The notes beneath the pieces are model-generated. The model did not search any database and was not told where the DNA came from. It was given only the letters and a program-made list of their open reading frames with translations. From contig NC_088310.1 in NCBI RefSeq assembly GCF_910592395.1, positions 20,777,501 to 20,841,500 of the forward strand: a stretch of DNA of 64,000 nucleotides, written 5' to 3'. The DNA comes from Lineus longissimus. Taxonomy: Eukaryota; Nemertea; Pilidiophora; Heteronemertea; Lineidae. How positions within the stretch are numbered: the first letter of the stretch is position 1; the number at the start of each line of letters is the position of its first letter. Of the stretch, positions 36,494 to 48,421 are shown piece after piece. The translations under genes and the position numbers were made by a program.

Positions 36494-39400
36494 AGACATT
36501 TTGTATAAAGAGGAATTACTGAGGTTAATTCAAGTGTTTTTATCTAGCGCTGTGTAATTTTGTGTACAGTGTTGGTCTACAAAATGATGTAAATCAGATG
36601 CATGTATCAACTGTTTTGTTAGGGGTACAGTTTTGAGATTGTTCTACAGTTAGGACGATCAAAGGTCAATACGGTTGAGAGCTGGGCTCTGTCTGGGATG
36701 TTGCTTAAGGTCATATGTGATCAACAAGCCACTCCTTTAGGAGTTGGAGTAGGCTTATCTCCTGGACTAGTACCTCAGTCCAATATCAACAAGCCGTTCA
36801 GAACTTAAGGATTGAGAGCTGAGCTCATAGTCTGCTGGCCTACACATTGTGGCATAAAATGCAAGAGAGCCATAACCTTTGTGACGTCTGGTGGTGTTGC
36901 AAGTGGCCTGGCTCTGTTTAGCCTTAGATTGACCCTCAGTGGTGTGAAATTGTTGAAATTCTCTTTAGAGATTAACAAGTTATGCTAACATTGCCAAAGG
37001 TCTTAAACCCAACTCTGGTCTTGCAAACAAAATAACAGTCTGACTCTAACATGACAATGTTAATGAGTGATGCTTGGCCTGCGAAGTATATTTTGCACTG
37101 TTCATTTTGTCACAAAACATTAAGCTTAAAGGTGCTGTGTGATTACTTTGAAAGGTCACATTATGTTTAGCACTGCCAACATATTGATGAATAACAATTA
37201 AAAGAAATTTTGAGATTATGTAAAAACGAAGACTCTCTGTTCTTTCCAATGATTGCACCCCACTAAATATTCTCATTGTACATACTATTTTCCATTGGCT
37301 GTTCTGATAAGAGTCGGCACCCCTAGGAGAATGAATCTCAGATGTTTGTGTTCCTTTTTGGAGACATGCTGTAGAAGTGAATTATTTACTGTAAATAGTT
37401 ATATTTATTATTTGTAAATTATTCTTGATCTTGAAAAAGACTGGAGATGATTTTGTCGCTTGGAAAGATTTGTTCCCACATAGGACACTTATTTGTGTTT
37501 TCAAAAAAGGATTTGCTGGCCTGTCTGTCGTGAATCATGTCCAGTCATTTTAGGGTCAAATGGTTATTTTCTATGGTATCGTACTTGTAATTTATTCTCT
37601 AGTCGTGTTGTGAGACAGCTGTCCCATTCCATATATATACTACGTGTCCCGAAAAAAAATCCACTTGAAATTCAACAAAACTTGTTTGAACTATTTCATT
37701 TCACTGATAATGCATTTATCATGATTAATTAAGAGAAGTCATGCATTGCTTTAACACTGCAAGTTTCTCTTGAAAAAGTAATCTTATTGGGTAGGGAGGG
37801 ACCAATCAAATTGAAAATGTGATATTTTTTTGGGACATTCTGTAGACATATTGTACAGATCTCACTGTTGTACCGGTGTTCTATACACTCTTATGAATCT
37901 TTTTATTCATACTATACATCAGAATAAGCATTTATAGCACGTTCTGTGCCACTATTTTTTTTCTAGTTCTGTTTAGTGCTACTTACTCACTGTGTAAGTG
38001 TTTGTACAACTACAATCATTATACCTACTATGCTTTATTTTCTGGCTGAAAAAAATGACAAGAACACTGTATACTGTGAAATTTCGCAAACTAGTCTTAT
38101 AAAGCGGTCAATTGGAAAAAGAGCAATTTGGAATGAAAATCTTAATGATGTTCCAAACTTTGAATCCTGGCACAGGGCAAAGTGGTATCCCATTGGCTTT
38201 AACAGATACATATCTTGCTTTTCTAGTCAATTTTTTGGTAAGATGATGTTTTTATACTCAATAGTTGAGTTGAGTGCTTGTGCCTATTAGGCTGTGTATC
38301 CATAGACTGTTTGTTTGTGCAGTTTTTCCCTGTTATGTATTTGCTTATGAACCTACAACGCACCACACCGACAATGAACCTTAGTTTGTCCTATTGAGTA
38401 ACGCGATAGGGGGTGGGATCTTTCTTCTTGTGCATGCTACATGTGCCGTTTTGACTGGGAATGTATAGAATGTACTCGCTTATTCTTTGGCTAGGTCATG
38501 AGGTCCACGAGAGAACAGTCTATGGTTAGGCAGCCTTGGAGTCCGCTACTAGGTCAGTTATAGGAATTAAAGTAGACAACTTGGTTCAGCTTCAAGACAT
38601 AGCCTTAAATCAGTTTTTCGCCTCAAATTATGTCTGAGGATAAAAGGGTTATAAAGGGAACCTTCCCTTGCATGTATGGCTGTTTTTGCAAATTTTAATC
38701 ATGATTATTAATCAATTATAAACATTGTGCTGTGACCTGTGCCGTGTTAGGCGCCAACAGATGTGTCTTGTGCCTAGTCTGTCACAGTTCGTATTAACAC
38801 TGCTTTCAGTCGTGAATTTGTGAGGCTTGGATGAAGAATATTTACAACATTTTGAATAATATATATCAACTCAATGTATGAATATATTTGTAAGAAAACT
38901 CCCAAATTAGACTGGAAGTTGCAAGTTTTGATTCAGTATAGTCCCCTTTTAGTTTCAAGATGTCAAATTTAGTCTTTCTTTATCAGAAGTGGGTTATAAT
39001 TCGATTCTCCTGTTCCTACTTTGTTCCTTGGTGGTTATACATTAGTGAGGAACTTAATCACCATTAGGTGGCAGTAGTTAGGAATTCATTACACAATAGA
39101 TTGTAAGCCCATGTCAATTTGATGGGCTGGAGGTTCCGTATTTTATTGGACCCGTAACTACTGCTGCCACCTTTTAGCTATGATGTCTCTCATTATCACT
39201 CTGTTACAGCCAGCAGTAATTTACAGAGCCTTATTCCTTGAAGCAAGCACCAGATGGTTGGATTACATTCCAGGTATCCGAACAACACTTGATGTGAAGT
39301 GTATAAATGCCAACGTTTTCTGAATACTATATCTTATCATTGATCATATCCGTTATCTCAGCCAGTTCATGTATCACATGTATAATGAAGCCCCCTTTTT

Positions 39401-39760
39401 TACACCAATAGTCCATACATTTCTGTCTACATTAGGCACTATCATAGAATCTCAAATTCTTTACTTGGGTGGTCAGTATCTGGTGAAGGCATTTCATTAT
39501 TTTGTACGATTTTCTGTGTATTTATCTCTACTAATTTCCATATCATTGATTTTTTTTTAATCACACACCAGCTTTTTGTTAATTTCTATTTATTTTGTTA
39601 TTATTTAAAACTCACTAGATTGTTATGGTAAACATCTTCTGCCAACCAGTGGTTGAAAAGTCATGCTGGGTTTGTCTGTTTTCATATTGAAACAAGGAGG
39701 CAAATGTTAAAAATGTCAGACTAAATGAGAATAACCAATAAAAAATGTATGGGTTTCTCC
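36494..39760 (+). other. Probable 3' UTR and downstream DNA of DAAM
   Basis: Follows the stop codon. AT-rich, with no convincing reading frame. Candidate polyadenylation signals are ATTAAA near 37198 and 38568 and AATAAA near 39738; I cannot tell which is used. Confidence 0.5.
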
Positions 39761-41014
39761 TCAAATATCTGATTTGGTAACTTGACCCTAGAAAGCATAA
39801 GAGTTTGGTTCAAAAATACAATAAATAAGTATTTTCCATTTGAGAAAAAAGTTTGAAATCAAAGTAATTTGATACTTTAGCCAACTAAACCAAGGCTGAT
39901 TGAGCTATCAGCTTCAGATTTTCTTGGCTTATAAAGCTTTATCAGTTCGTCATGATAGCTTTGCTAATGCTAATCCAAAATTTCTGATTTGGCATTGATT
40001 GGAACCAAGCATCATATTCTGTTGTTATGATTTACGCATTGTGAATGTAAGGGTTAACTTTAATACTGCCGTTCAGTAGATCTGAATCCGATCGGTGTTA
40101 GGACTCCTAGTGAATATGAAATAGTATGTGTTGATTCAAGATATTATTGAGATTCCAGAATATCGGTCTCCTTTTTCTTGTTTGTAACTCTTCAAGGAAA
40201 ATGCCCATTTGAAGGTTTATGCACTGATCTGAGGACAGTCTTCTCCAATTGCATCCTGCCTAAATAATAAGGATGTAAGTTTACAAACTGTGTTGTTAAA
40301 ACTTCTGATGTTAAATCTAAAGGTCTGAAGATCAGTGACTGCACCTATATTTAATCAAAGGGTACAAGGAAGGCCTCCTATATGGAGAAACTGACAAGGT
40401 CAATAGTGGGGTACACCGAACTAGCTCCTGAGCCTACCCCTGGTGAAAGTCTCGTCCACCGTTTTTGATCCCATCAGACTGTCATTCATGTCGGAAGATG
40501 GCTTGTGGCTGTGCTGTACCTGTTTTGAGAACTAAAGGAAGTCATTATCTCTATCAGATTCCCTTAGTTTGATAGTGATATCCTTCCAAAGGCATTAAAA
40601 CTGGTCAATTCCAGGACCCACAGTGTGAATTTGGCTTAGGCGACAGTGGCGCAGTCTCGCGGCGGAAAAAGGAACTGAAATCTTCGTCCAAAACTTTCAG
40701 TTCCACTTTCTACCGCTAGACAGCAGCACTGTGGCCTAAGACACTTTCCAATGAAATTGAGCATGCCCTCGGACTTTCTTTTTAGGCCTTTTGCATGAAT
40801 AAATTTCTGGTATTGTAAATTACATAAGACACAGGGTGGGGCCTATAAGCAGTTTTTGCATGTATTAGTCTTGCAAATAACCTCAACAGATCTACCATTT
40901 TTATTTATTTTCTTCATGACTTGGACAAAGAATTTAAAACTTTTGATGATGGTTGTGATGATAGACTGGAACCTCCAAGGCAAGACCACCGAGCAATTGC
41001 GGTAAGACTTCTTG
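39761..41014. other. Intergenic, no gene seen
   Basis: No RNA gene, coding exon or tandem repeat recognised. Confidence 0.4.
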
Positions 41015-41159
41015 ACAGTAGAACCTACCTCAGCAAACACCTCTCTATTAAGAACACTAGGTTTAGTCCCAAAGTTTTAGTTTCCATTCAATTTGACCTC
41101 TCTAATCAGGACACCTCCAGTCAGTCCCAAGAGTGTATTTGATAGAACCGTTCTACTGT
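41015..41159. mobile_element. Small MITE-like element, pogo/Tigger-type ends
   Basis: Ends are inverted: ACAGTAGAACC at 41015-41025 and GTTCTACTGT at 41150-41159. The interior (ACCTCTCTATTAAGAACAC, GTCAGTCCCAA) resembles non-autonomous pogo/Tigger relatives, recalled from general knowledge. No transposase. Confidence 0.45.
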
Positions 41160-43210
41160 ACTCCTTTATTGTTGTTCCCCAATCCATTGCTGTACTTGCC
41201 ACTCCAGAGCCAAATAGGGCTAGGGACACCAATACAGTCTGTTTCGACATCCTGGTTGTCCTTCCTCCATGTACCAGGCGCCAAGACGAGGCCTGTCCAG
41301 TACATCTGGAGTGTAAATGGGGCATGTTAAGCTAATAATTAGAATTTAGCACTCATACAGGATTTACAAGCTCTTCTGAGCTGTTCAACTGTATTAATGG
41401 GAACCGAGGGCTTCACTTCCTTCCCTCCAAAGGACGATGTCACAACCTGCTCAACACCGGCTTGAGCATTGGCTATCCACAGGTTGGGACATTGTCCCTA
41501 TCAACCTGTTGGCAGCATGGTGAACAGAGAGGGTTACTTATTCAGTATGACGCAGCATCCTCTCCTAAGAACCAGGACATTTTTCCTCCATCTGCTTCTG
41601 TGCTCCAAAGATATGAAAAAGGAACGTACTTTTAAAGTTAATTTTGAGAAAAAAAGTATATCCTTTTCATAAGGCAGAAATTTTGCGCAAAAAAATATTC
41701 CCACGGGATGAGGGTTAATGGAAAAACCTTGTTCCTAGGAAAAAGTTGTGCACATTGTGCAATCCAGGGGGTCAAGATTTCACGCATCAATTTAAATTTG
41801 GACAATATCAGACAGCCAAGTCATAATCACTGGTTGTGACATTGTCCCTGTGGCATATACCACACTATTTGTGCTAATCTTCATGTCACACCCAAAAAAG
41901 AATCTACATCGGATTCATTAGTGTCCATTACATGTTGTGACATTGTCCCAGTCATGCCATCAGGCCAAACTGAATTTTTAAACTGGTGATAATCAAAGAC
42001 ACCTGTGCATGAACAATACAGGACACTTTCCAGGCATGAGAGAAACAACTCTGAGGTGTCATCTATGTAGATTCTTTCAGAGCATTACTAGTTTATTCAA
42101 AGGAAGATGTAGAGACCAGTCCTTCTGCATATTTTAATACTGTAACGCCATAAACACTTAAGCCAACAAAATGACACTAGCATAGTTTACAATTTTATTC
42201 TTAAACGAGATTTACAACAATGACAGGTTGAGGGCCTAAATGGGCCTGCTCATGGTAAAAAAAATCACGGAACTACCCTGAGTAATTATGATCTCCAGTC
42301 AAAGACCAACAATAGGGAGCATCAGGACTCCACCACCTGACTGTCCTTTCTGCCCATGAGATGCCAGGTGAAATGAGCAACACTGATTTATAAATGACAC
42401 GTGGCAAAATCGCATAGGTCTTTAAAAGTTAAAACAAAAAGATCACTCCACTGAGCTAAGCTACAGTAACTAATAGAAGACCAGGTGTGGTTATTGGGAC
42501 ACCCTAATCTGAGAACGAAGAGCCGCGAGCACTGTTTTTCTACAGTATAGATATGCAGAGTACCGGTAGGCCCTAGTGATAGTGTATCAATAAGGTATCT
42601 CATTGCTTGAATTGGCAGATTTCAATCAAGAATTTACAAAATTGAGCAATATCATGCCTTTTTAAAACAATTTTGATTGCACTATTTGCGCGAGGCTACA
42701 TGATACTGCAGGAATGACAAACAGGTGTGAGTACGCAGTATATGAAGTGCAGACTTAATGTACACTGTACCCGCCGTATTGTATAGATGGCGTAACAACA
42801 GTATGATAAAAAATCTTGGCATGCTAGACTGTTAACAATACCGCTATCCAGCCAGCGATGTCTTACGATGTCATAAACGGTTACAAAATAAGTTTATTTT
42901 TTATCAAGTAGGGTACCTGTAAGGCTTAGGATTCCCAAAGATAATAATGATATTCACTCAAGCCTATACTTTTTCTTTGGCTTGTGGCTCTCCTGGCGGC
43001 CCTTAATTGGCTCTTTAACGGAGTCTTGGCTCTCAGATTAGGGTATCCCGTGGATATTTCTTTGTACAATCTTAACTCCAATAACCAGATTTACAACTCT
43101 TTAAATCACATACTACAGAGCACAGTTAATAGGCCAAAATGGGCCTGCTCATGGTAAAGTAAAATCGCAGAAACGATCCTCAAATGAGCCATTGAATGTG
43201 ACATGTAACA
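41160..43210. other. Intergenic between MITE and satellite array
   Basis: No gene seen. TGTGACATTGTCCC-type words recur (about 41487, 41835, 41936). A GGGCCTGCTCATGGTAAA segment occurs at 42231-42259 and again at 43130-43170, just before the array. Confidence 0.4.
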
Positions 43211-43331
43211 AGCAACACTAACTTACAAAGGATGTGAAAGAGTATACAGTTTGATGGAAAGCCACATAACTATTAGATAATTGCCCTCTGTACTGGTGAT
43301 AATCAGACTGGCCTGAAATTCTCATTATCGA

Positions 43332-43387
43332 CCACTCCTCAGTGGAAATGAATCCAACAAAAAATGGGGTCAATACTGTATTACCCC
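43332..43387 (-). other. Palindrome, U-run, hairpin motif (unit 1 shown)
   Basis: On the minus strand: an inverted repeat with GGGGT/ACCCC outer and AATAC/GTATT inner arms (43366-43387), then ATTTTTTG, then a short spacer, then the hairpin CCACT-GAGG-AGTGG (43332-43345). This order resembles the Sm-site region of spliceosomal or spliced-leader RNAs. No known snRNA sequence is recognisable upstream. Repeated in all units. Confidence 0.35.
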
Positions 43388-43419
43388 GATGAGAAGCAAC
43401 TGATGTCCCCCACTCTCAA

Positions 43420-43632
43420 CTAAGATATTTGTGCGCGTACCGGTTTGACTACGGGCTGAAGTTGACGATGTACTCCTGACGGAGCCATTGGGTGCTTCGC
43501 CCGCTCATTGACCGAGGCATGGTGACCTGGAGACAGTGACCGGATTAGCACTAGCTGGTCGAAGGACACTTCACAGGGCGTCAATTCGCAACTTCTCATC
43601 TTTTTAAGGCACGACCTATTCACGTGGACCAA
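43420..43632 (-). other. 70-codon frame repeated in every unit
   Basis: A minus-strand frame (MVHVNRSCLKKMRSCEL to KPVRAQIS) is intact in all five units (44750, 46080, 47410 and, extended to 83 codons, 48592). Because the units are almost identical, intactness is weak evidence of coding. No known domain. It lies downstream of the promoter-like module. Confidence 0.2.
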
Positions 43633-43774
43633 GGCTTACCCAAAAACCTACTCCTTACGTAGCGTGGGGTACCAACCCACCGCAGATTCAGGAGTGTGCA
43701 ATGGTTTCGGAATATCCTACACCAAATTGTGCTGCCCATTCGCAATAGGTTTGCCGACCGCCATTCCCCTCTGA

Positions 43775-43867
43775 CATCGCCATCTCTCAGACAGTAACAG
43801 AACGGGGCAATGGGGCTGCAAATTTTTCCCAGAGGGGCGGGATAATGATTATTTCAGACCAATCAGA
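43775..43867 (-). promoter_or_regulatory. Promoter-like module in each satellite unit (unit 1 shown)
   Basis: Within 90 bp: CCAAT in GACCAATCAG (43859-43863), GC box GGGGCGGG (43834-43841), and on the minus strand GAGATGGCGATG, a YY1-like site (near 43775-43788). This clustering is typical of TATA-less animal promoters; activity is inference. Orientation is chosen from the downstream minus-strand elements but is not proven. Confidence 0.35.
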
Positions 43868-44011
43868 GTGTCACAAGTTCAGAGCGAAATCACCTGACAG
43901 TTATATGGAGTTACACCAAAATGCAGACTCTTCATTTCATTTGTAAATAGGAATCGATTATTTTTGTTACATTCAATGGACCCAGTCCTACAAGTACAAT
44001 CTCTGGAAGAG

Positions 44012-44520
44012 CCAAGTCTGCACATAATTACTGGTATGCAGATTTGCCCGCGAGGCAGAAAAGACCTGACAATTGCCACTGCTTTAGGAGTGTAGCAACA
44101 ATATTGCTTCAAAGCAAGAAATGAATCTGCACATATTTACTGGTATGCAGATATGCCAGCAAGGCATCAAAACCTTCGTAAGCCCTTAATGAGCAACTCA
44201 TTTATAAAGTTACAAACAGGATTTATCTTACAACTGTACTGCTCCAAAGAAAGAGCCAAGTCTACCCATAACTACTGGTATGCAGATATGTCAGTGAGGC
44301 AGACAAGACCTGAACACTGCCACTGCTTCACAAGTGTAGCACTGATATTGCTTCAAAGCAAAACTTAAGTACGCATATAATCACTGGTATGAAGATTTGC
44401 CCGCGAGGCAGAAAAGACCTGAAGACAGCCACTGCTTTAGGAGTGTAGCAACGACATTGCTTCAAAGCAAAAATTATGTTTGCACATAATTCTTGGTATG
44501 CAGATGTGCCTGTTCGACAA
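44012..44520. repeat. Nested 109-bp subrepeats (shown for unit 1)
   Basis: The word CTGGTATG (TTGGTATG in the last) occurs at 44031, 44140, 44275, 44384 and 44493, a period of 109 bp with one 135-bp step. Each copy has GCGAGGCAGAAAAGACCTGA, GGAGTGTAGCAAC and the palindromic TTGCTTCAAAGCAA. The same arrangement recurs in the other units. Confidence 0.93.
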
Positions 44521-44540
44521 AAAGATCCTGAACACTACCA

Positions 44541-45870
44541 AGCAACACTAATTTACAATCGACATGAAAGAGTATACAGTTTGAGGGAAAGCCACATAAC
44601 TATTAGATAATTGCCCTCTGTACTGGTGATAATCAGACTGGCTTGAAATTCTCATTATCGACCACTCCTCAGTGGAAATGAATCCAACAAAAAATGGGGT
44701 CAATACTGTATTACCCCGATGAGAAGCAACTGATGTCCCCCACTCTCAACTAAGATATTTGTGCGCGTACCGGTTTGACTACGGGCTGAAGTTGACGATG
44801 TACTTCTGACGGAGCCATTGGGTGCTTCGCCCGCTCATTGACCGAGGCATGGTGACCTGGAGACAGTGACCGGATTAGCACTAGCTGGTCGAAGGACACT
44901 TCACAGGGCGTCAATTCGCAACTTCTCATCTTTTTAAGGCACGACCTATTCACGTGGACCAAGGCTTACCCAAAAACCTACTCCTTACGTAGCGTGGGGT
45001 ACCAACCCACCGCAGATTCAGGAGTGTGCAATGGTTTCGGAATATCCTACACCAAATTGTGCTGCCCATTCGCAATAGGTTTGCCGACCGCCATTCCCCT
45101 CTGACATCGCCATCTCTCAGACAGTAACAGAACGGGGCAATGGGGCTGCAAATTTTTCCCAGAGGGGCGGGATAATGATTATTTCAGACCAATCAGAGTG
45201 TCACAAGTTCAGAGCGAAATCACCTGACAGTTATATGGAGTTACACCAAAATGCAGACTCTTCATTTCATTTGTAAATAGGCATCGATTATTTTTGTTAC
45301 ATTCAATGGACCCAGTCCTACAAGTACAATCTCTGGAAGAGCCAAGTCTGCACATAATTACTGGTATGCAGATTTGCCCGCGAGGCAGAAAAGACCTGAC
45401 AATTGCCACTGCTTTAGGAGTGTAGCAACAATATTGCTTCAAAGCAAGAAATGAATCTGCACATATTTACTGGTATGCAGATATGCCAGCAAGGCATCAA
45501 AACCTTCGTAAGCCCTTAATGAGCAACTCATTTATAAAGTTACAAACAGGATTTATCTTACAACTGTACTGCTCCAAAGAAAGAGCCAAGTCTACCCATA
45601 ACTACTGGTATGCAGATATGTCAGTGAGGCAGACAAGACCTGAACACTGCCACTGCTTCACAAGTGTAGCACTGATATTGCTTCAAAGCAAAACTTAAGT
45701 ACGCATATAATCACTGGTATGAAGATTTGCCCGCGAGGCAGAAAAGACCTGAAGACAGCCACTGCTTTAGGAGTGTAGCAACGACATTGCTTCAAAGCAA
45801 AAATTATGTTTGCACATAATTCTTGGTATGCAGATGTGCCTGTTCGACAAAAAGATCCTGAACACTACCA
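44541..45870. repeat. Macrosatellite unit 2
   Basis: 1,330 bp. Carries a private C-to-T change near 44803 that alters one codon of the minus-strand frame (G to E). Confidence 0.95.
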
Positions 45871-47200
45871 AGCAACACTAATTTACAATCGACATGAAAG
45901 AGTATACAGTTTGAGGGAAAGCCACATAACTATTAGATAATTGCCCTCTGTACTGGTGATAATCAGACTGGCTTGAAATTCTCATTATCGACCACTCCTC
46001 AGTGGAAATGAATCCAACAAAAAATGGGGTCAATACTGTATTACCCCGATGAGAAGCAACTGATGTCCCCCACTCTCAACTAAGATATTTGTGCGCGTAC
46101 CGGTTTGACTACGGGCTGAAGTTGACGATGTACTCCTGACGGAGCCATTGGGTGCTTCGCCCGCTCATTGACCGAGGCATGGTGACCTGGAGACAGTGAC
46201 CGGATTAGCACTAGCTGGTCGAAGGACACTTCACAGGGCGTCAATTCGCAACTTCTCATCTTTTTAAGGCACGACCTATTCACGTGGACCAAGGCTTACC
46301 CAAAAACCTACTCCTTACGTAGCGTGGGGTACCAACCCACCGCAGATTCAGGAGTGTGCAATGGTTTCGGAATATCCTACACCAAATTGTGCTGCCCATT
46401 CGCAATAGGTTTGCCGACCGCCATTCCCCTCTGACATCGCCATCTCTCAGACAGTAACAGAACGGGGCAATGGGGCTGCAAATTTTTCCCAGAGGGGCGG
46501 GATAATGATTATTTCAGACCAATCAGAGTGTCACAAGTTCAGAGCGAAATCACCTGACAGTTATATGGAGTTACACCAAAATGCAGACTCTTCATTTCAT
46601 TTGTAAATAGGCATCGATTATTTTTGTTACATTCAATGGACCCAGTCCTACAAGTACAATCTCTGGAAGAGCCAAGTCTGCACATAATTACTGGTATGCA
46701 GATTTGCCCGCGAGGCAGAAAAGACCTGACAATTGCCACTGCTTTAGGAGTGTAGCAACAATATTGCTTCAAAGCAAGAAATGAATCTGCACATATTTAC
46801 TGGTATGCAGATATGCCAGCAAGGCATCAAAACCTTCGTAAGCCCTTAATGAGCAACTCATTTATAAAGTTACAAACAGGATTTATCTTACAACTGTACT
46901 GCTCCAAAGAAAGAGCCAAGTCTACCCATAACTACTGGTATGCAGATATGTCAGTGAGGCAGACAAGACCTGAACACTGCCACTGCTTCACAAGTGTAGC
47001 ACTGATATTGCTTCAAAGCAAAACTTAAGTACGCATATAATCACTGGTATGCAGATTTGCCCGCGAGGCAGAAAAGACCTGAAGACAGCCACTGCTTTAG
47101 GAGTGTAGCAACGACATTGCTTCAAAGCAAAAATTATGTTTGCACATAATTCTTGGTATGCAGATGTGCCTGTTCGACAAAAAGATCCTGAACACTACCA
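45871..47200. repeat. Macrosatellite unit 3
   Basis: 1,330 bp, nearly identical to unit 2. Confidence 0.95.
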
Positions 47201-48421
47201 AGCAACACTAATTTACAATCGACATGAAAGAGTATACAGTTTGAGGGAAAGCCACATAACTATTAGATAATTGCCCTCTGTACTGGTGATAATCAGACTG
47301 GCTTGAAATTCTCATTATCGACCACTCCTCAGTGGAAATGAATCCAACAAAAAATGGGGTCAATACTGTATTACCCCGATGAGAAGCAACTGATGTCCCC
47401 CACTCTCAACTAAGATATTTGTGCGCGTACCGGTTTGACTACGGGCTGAAGTTGACGATGTACTCCTGACGGAGCCATTGGGTGCTTCGCCCGCTCATTG
47501 ACCGAGGCATGGTGACCTGGAGACAGTGACCGGATTAGCACTAGCTGGTCGAAGGACACTTCACAGGGCGTCAATTCGCAACTTCTCATCTTTTTAAGGC
47601 ACGACCTATTCACGTGGACCAAGGCTTACCCAAAAACCTACTCCTTACGTAGCGTGGGGTACCAACCCACCGCAGATTCAGGAGTGTGCAATGGTTTCGG
47701 AATATCCTACACCAAATTGTGCTGCCCATTCGCAATAGGTTTGCCGACCGCCATTCCCCTCTGACATCGCCATCTCTCAGACAGTAACAGAACGGGGCAA
47801 TGGGGCTGCAAATTTTTCCCAGAGGGGCGGGATAATGATTACTTCAGACCGATCAGAGTGTCACAAGTTCAGAGCGAAATCACCTGACAGTTATATGGAG
47901 TTACACCAAAATGCAGACTCTTCATTTCATTTGTAAATAGGCATTGATTATTTTTGTTACATTCAATGGACCCAGTCCTACAAGTACAATCTCTGGAAGA
48001 GCCAAGTCTGCACATAATTACTGGTATGCAGATTTGCCCGCGAGGCAGAAAAGACCTGACAATTGCCACTGCTTTAGGAGTGTAGCAACAATATTGCTTC
48101 AAAGCAAGAAATGAATCTGCACATATTTACTGGTATGCAGATATGCCAGCAAGGCATCAAAACCTTCGTAAGCCCTTAATGAGCAACTCATTTATAAAGT
48201 TACAAACAGGATTTATCTTACAACTGTACTGCTCCAAAGAAAGAGCCAAGTCTGCCCATAACTACTGGTATGCAGATATGTCAGTGAGGCAGACAAGACC
48301 TGACCACTGCCACTGCTTCACAAGTGTAGCACTGATATTGTTTCAAAGCAAAACTTAAGTACGCATATAATCACTGGTATGCAGATTTGCCTGTTCGACA
48401 AAAAGACCCTGAACACTACCA
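47201..48421. repeat. Macrosatellite unit 4, one subrepeat short
   Basis: 1,221 bp, which is 1,330 minus 109. The fourth subrepeat is joined straight to the unit end (GCAGATTTGCCTGTTCGAC). Confidence 0.95.

Larger units (their letters stand above)
43211..44540. repeat. Macrosatellite unit 1
   Basis: Edge unit, the most diverged at its left end (CTTACAAAGGATGTGAAAG versus TTTACAATCGACATGAAAG in later units). Confidence 0.95.

Noticed and set aside
43420-43640. Resemblance of the satellite's minus strand to U12 snRNA (TGCCTTAAA, GACGCCC and GAGCGGG in order)
   Set aside because: The branch-site-pairing segment of U12 is absent and the spacing is wrong. I judge the shared words to be chance. 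U1, U2, U4, U5, U6, 5S and SRP RNA were also considered, without a match.
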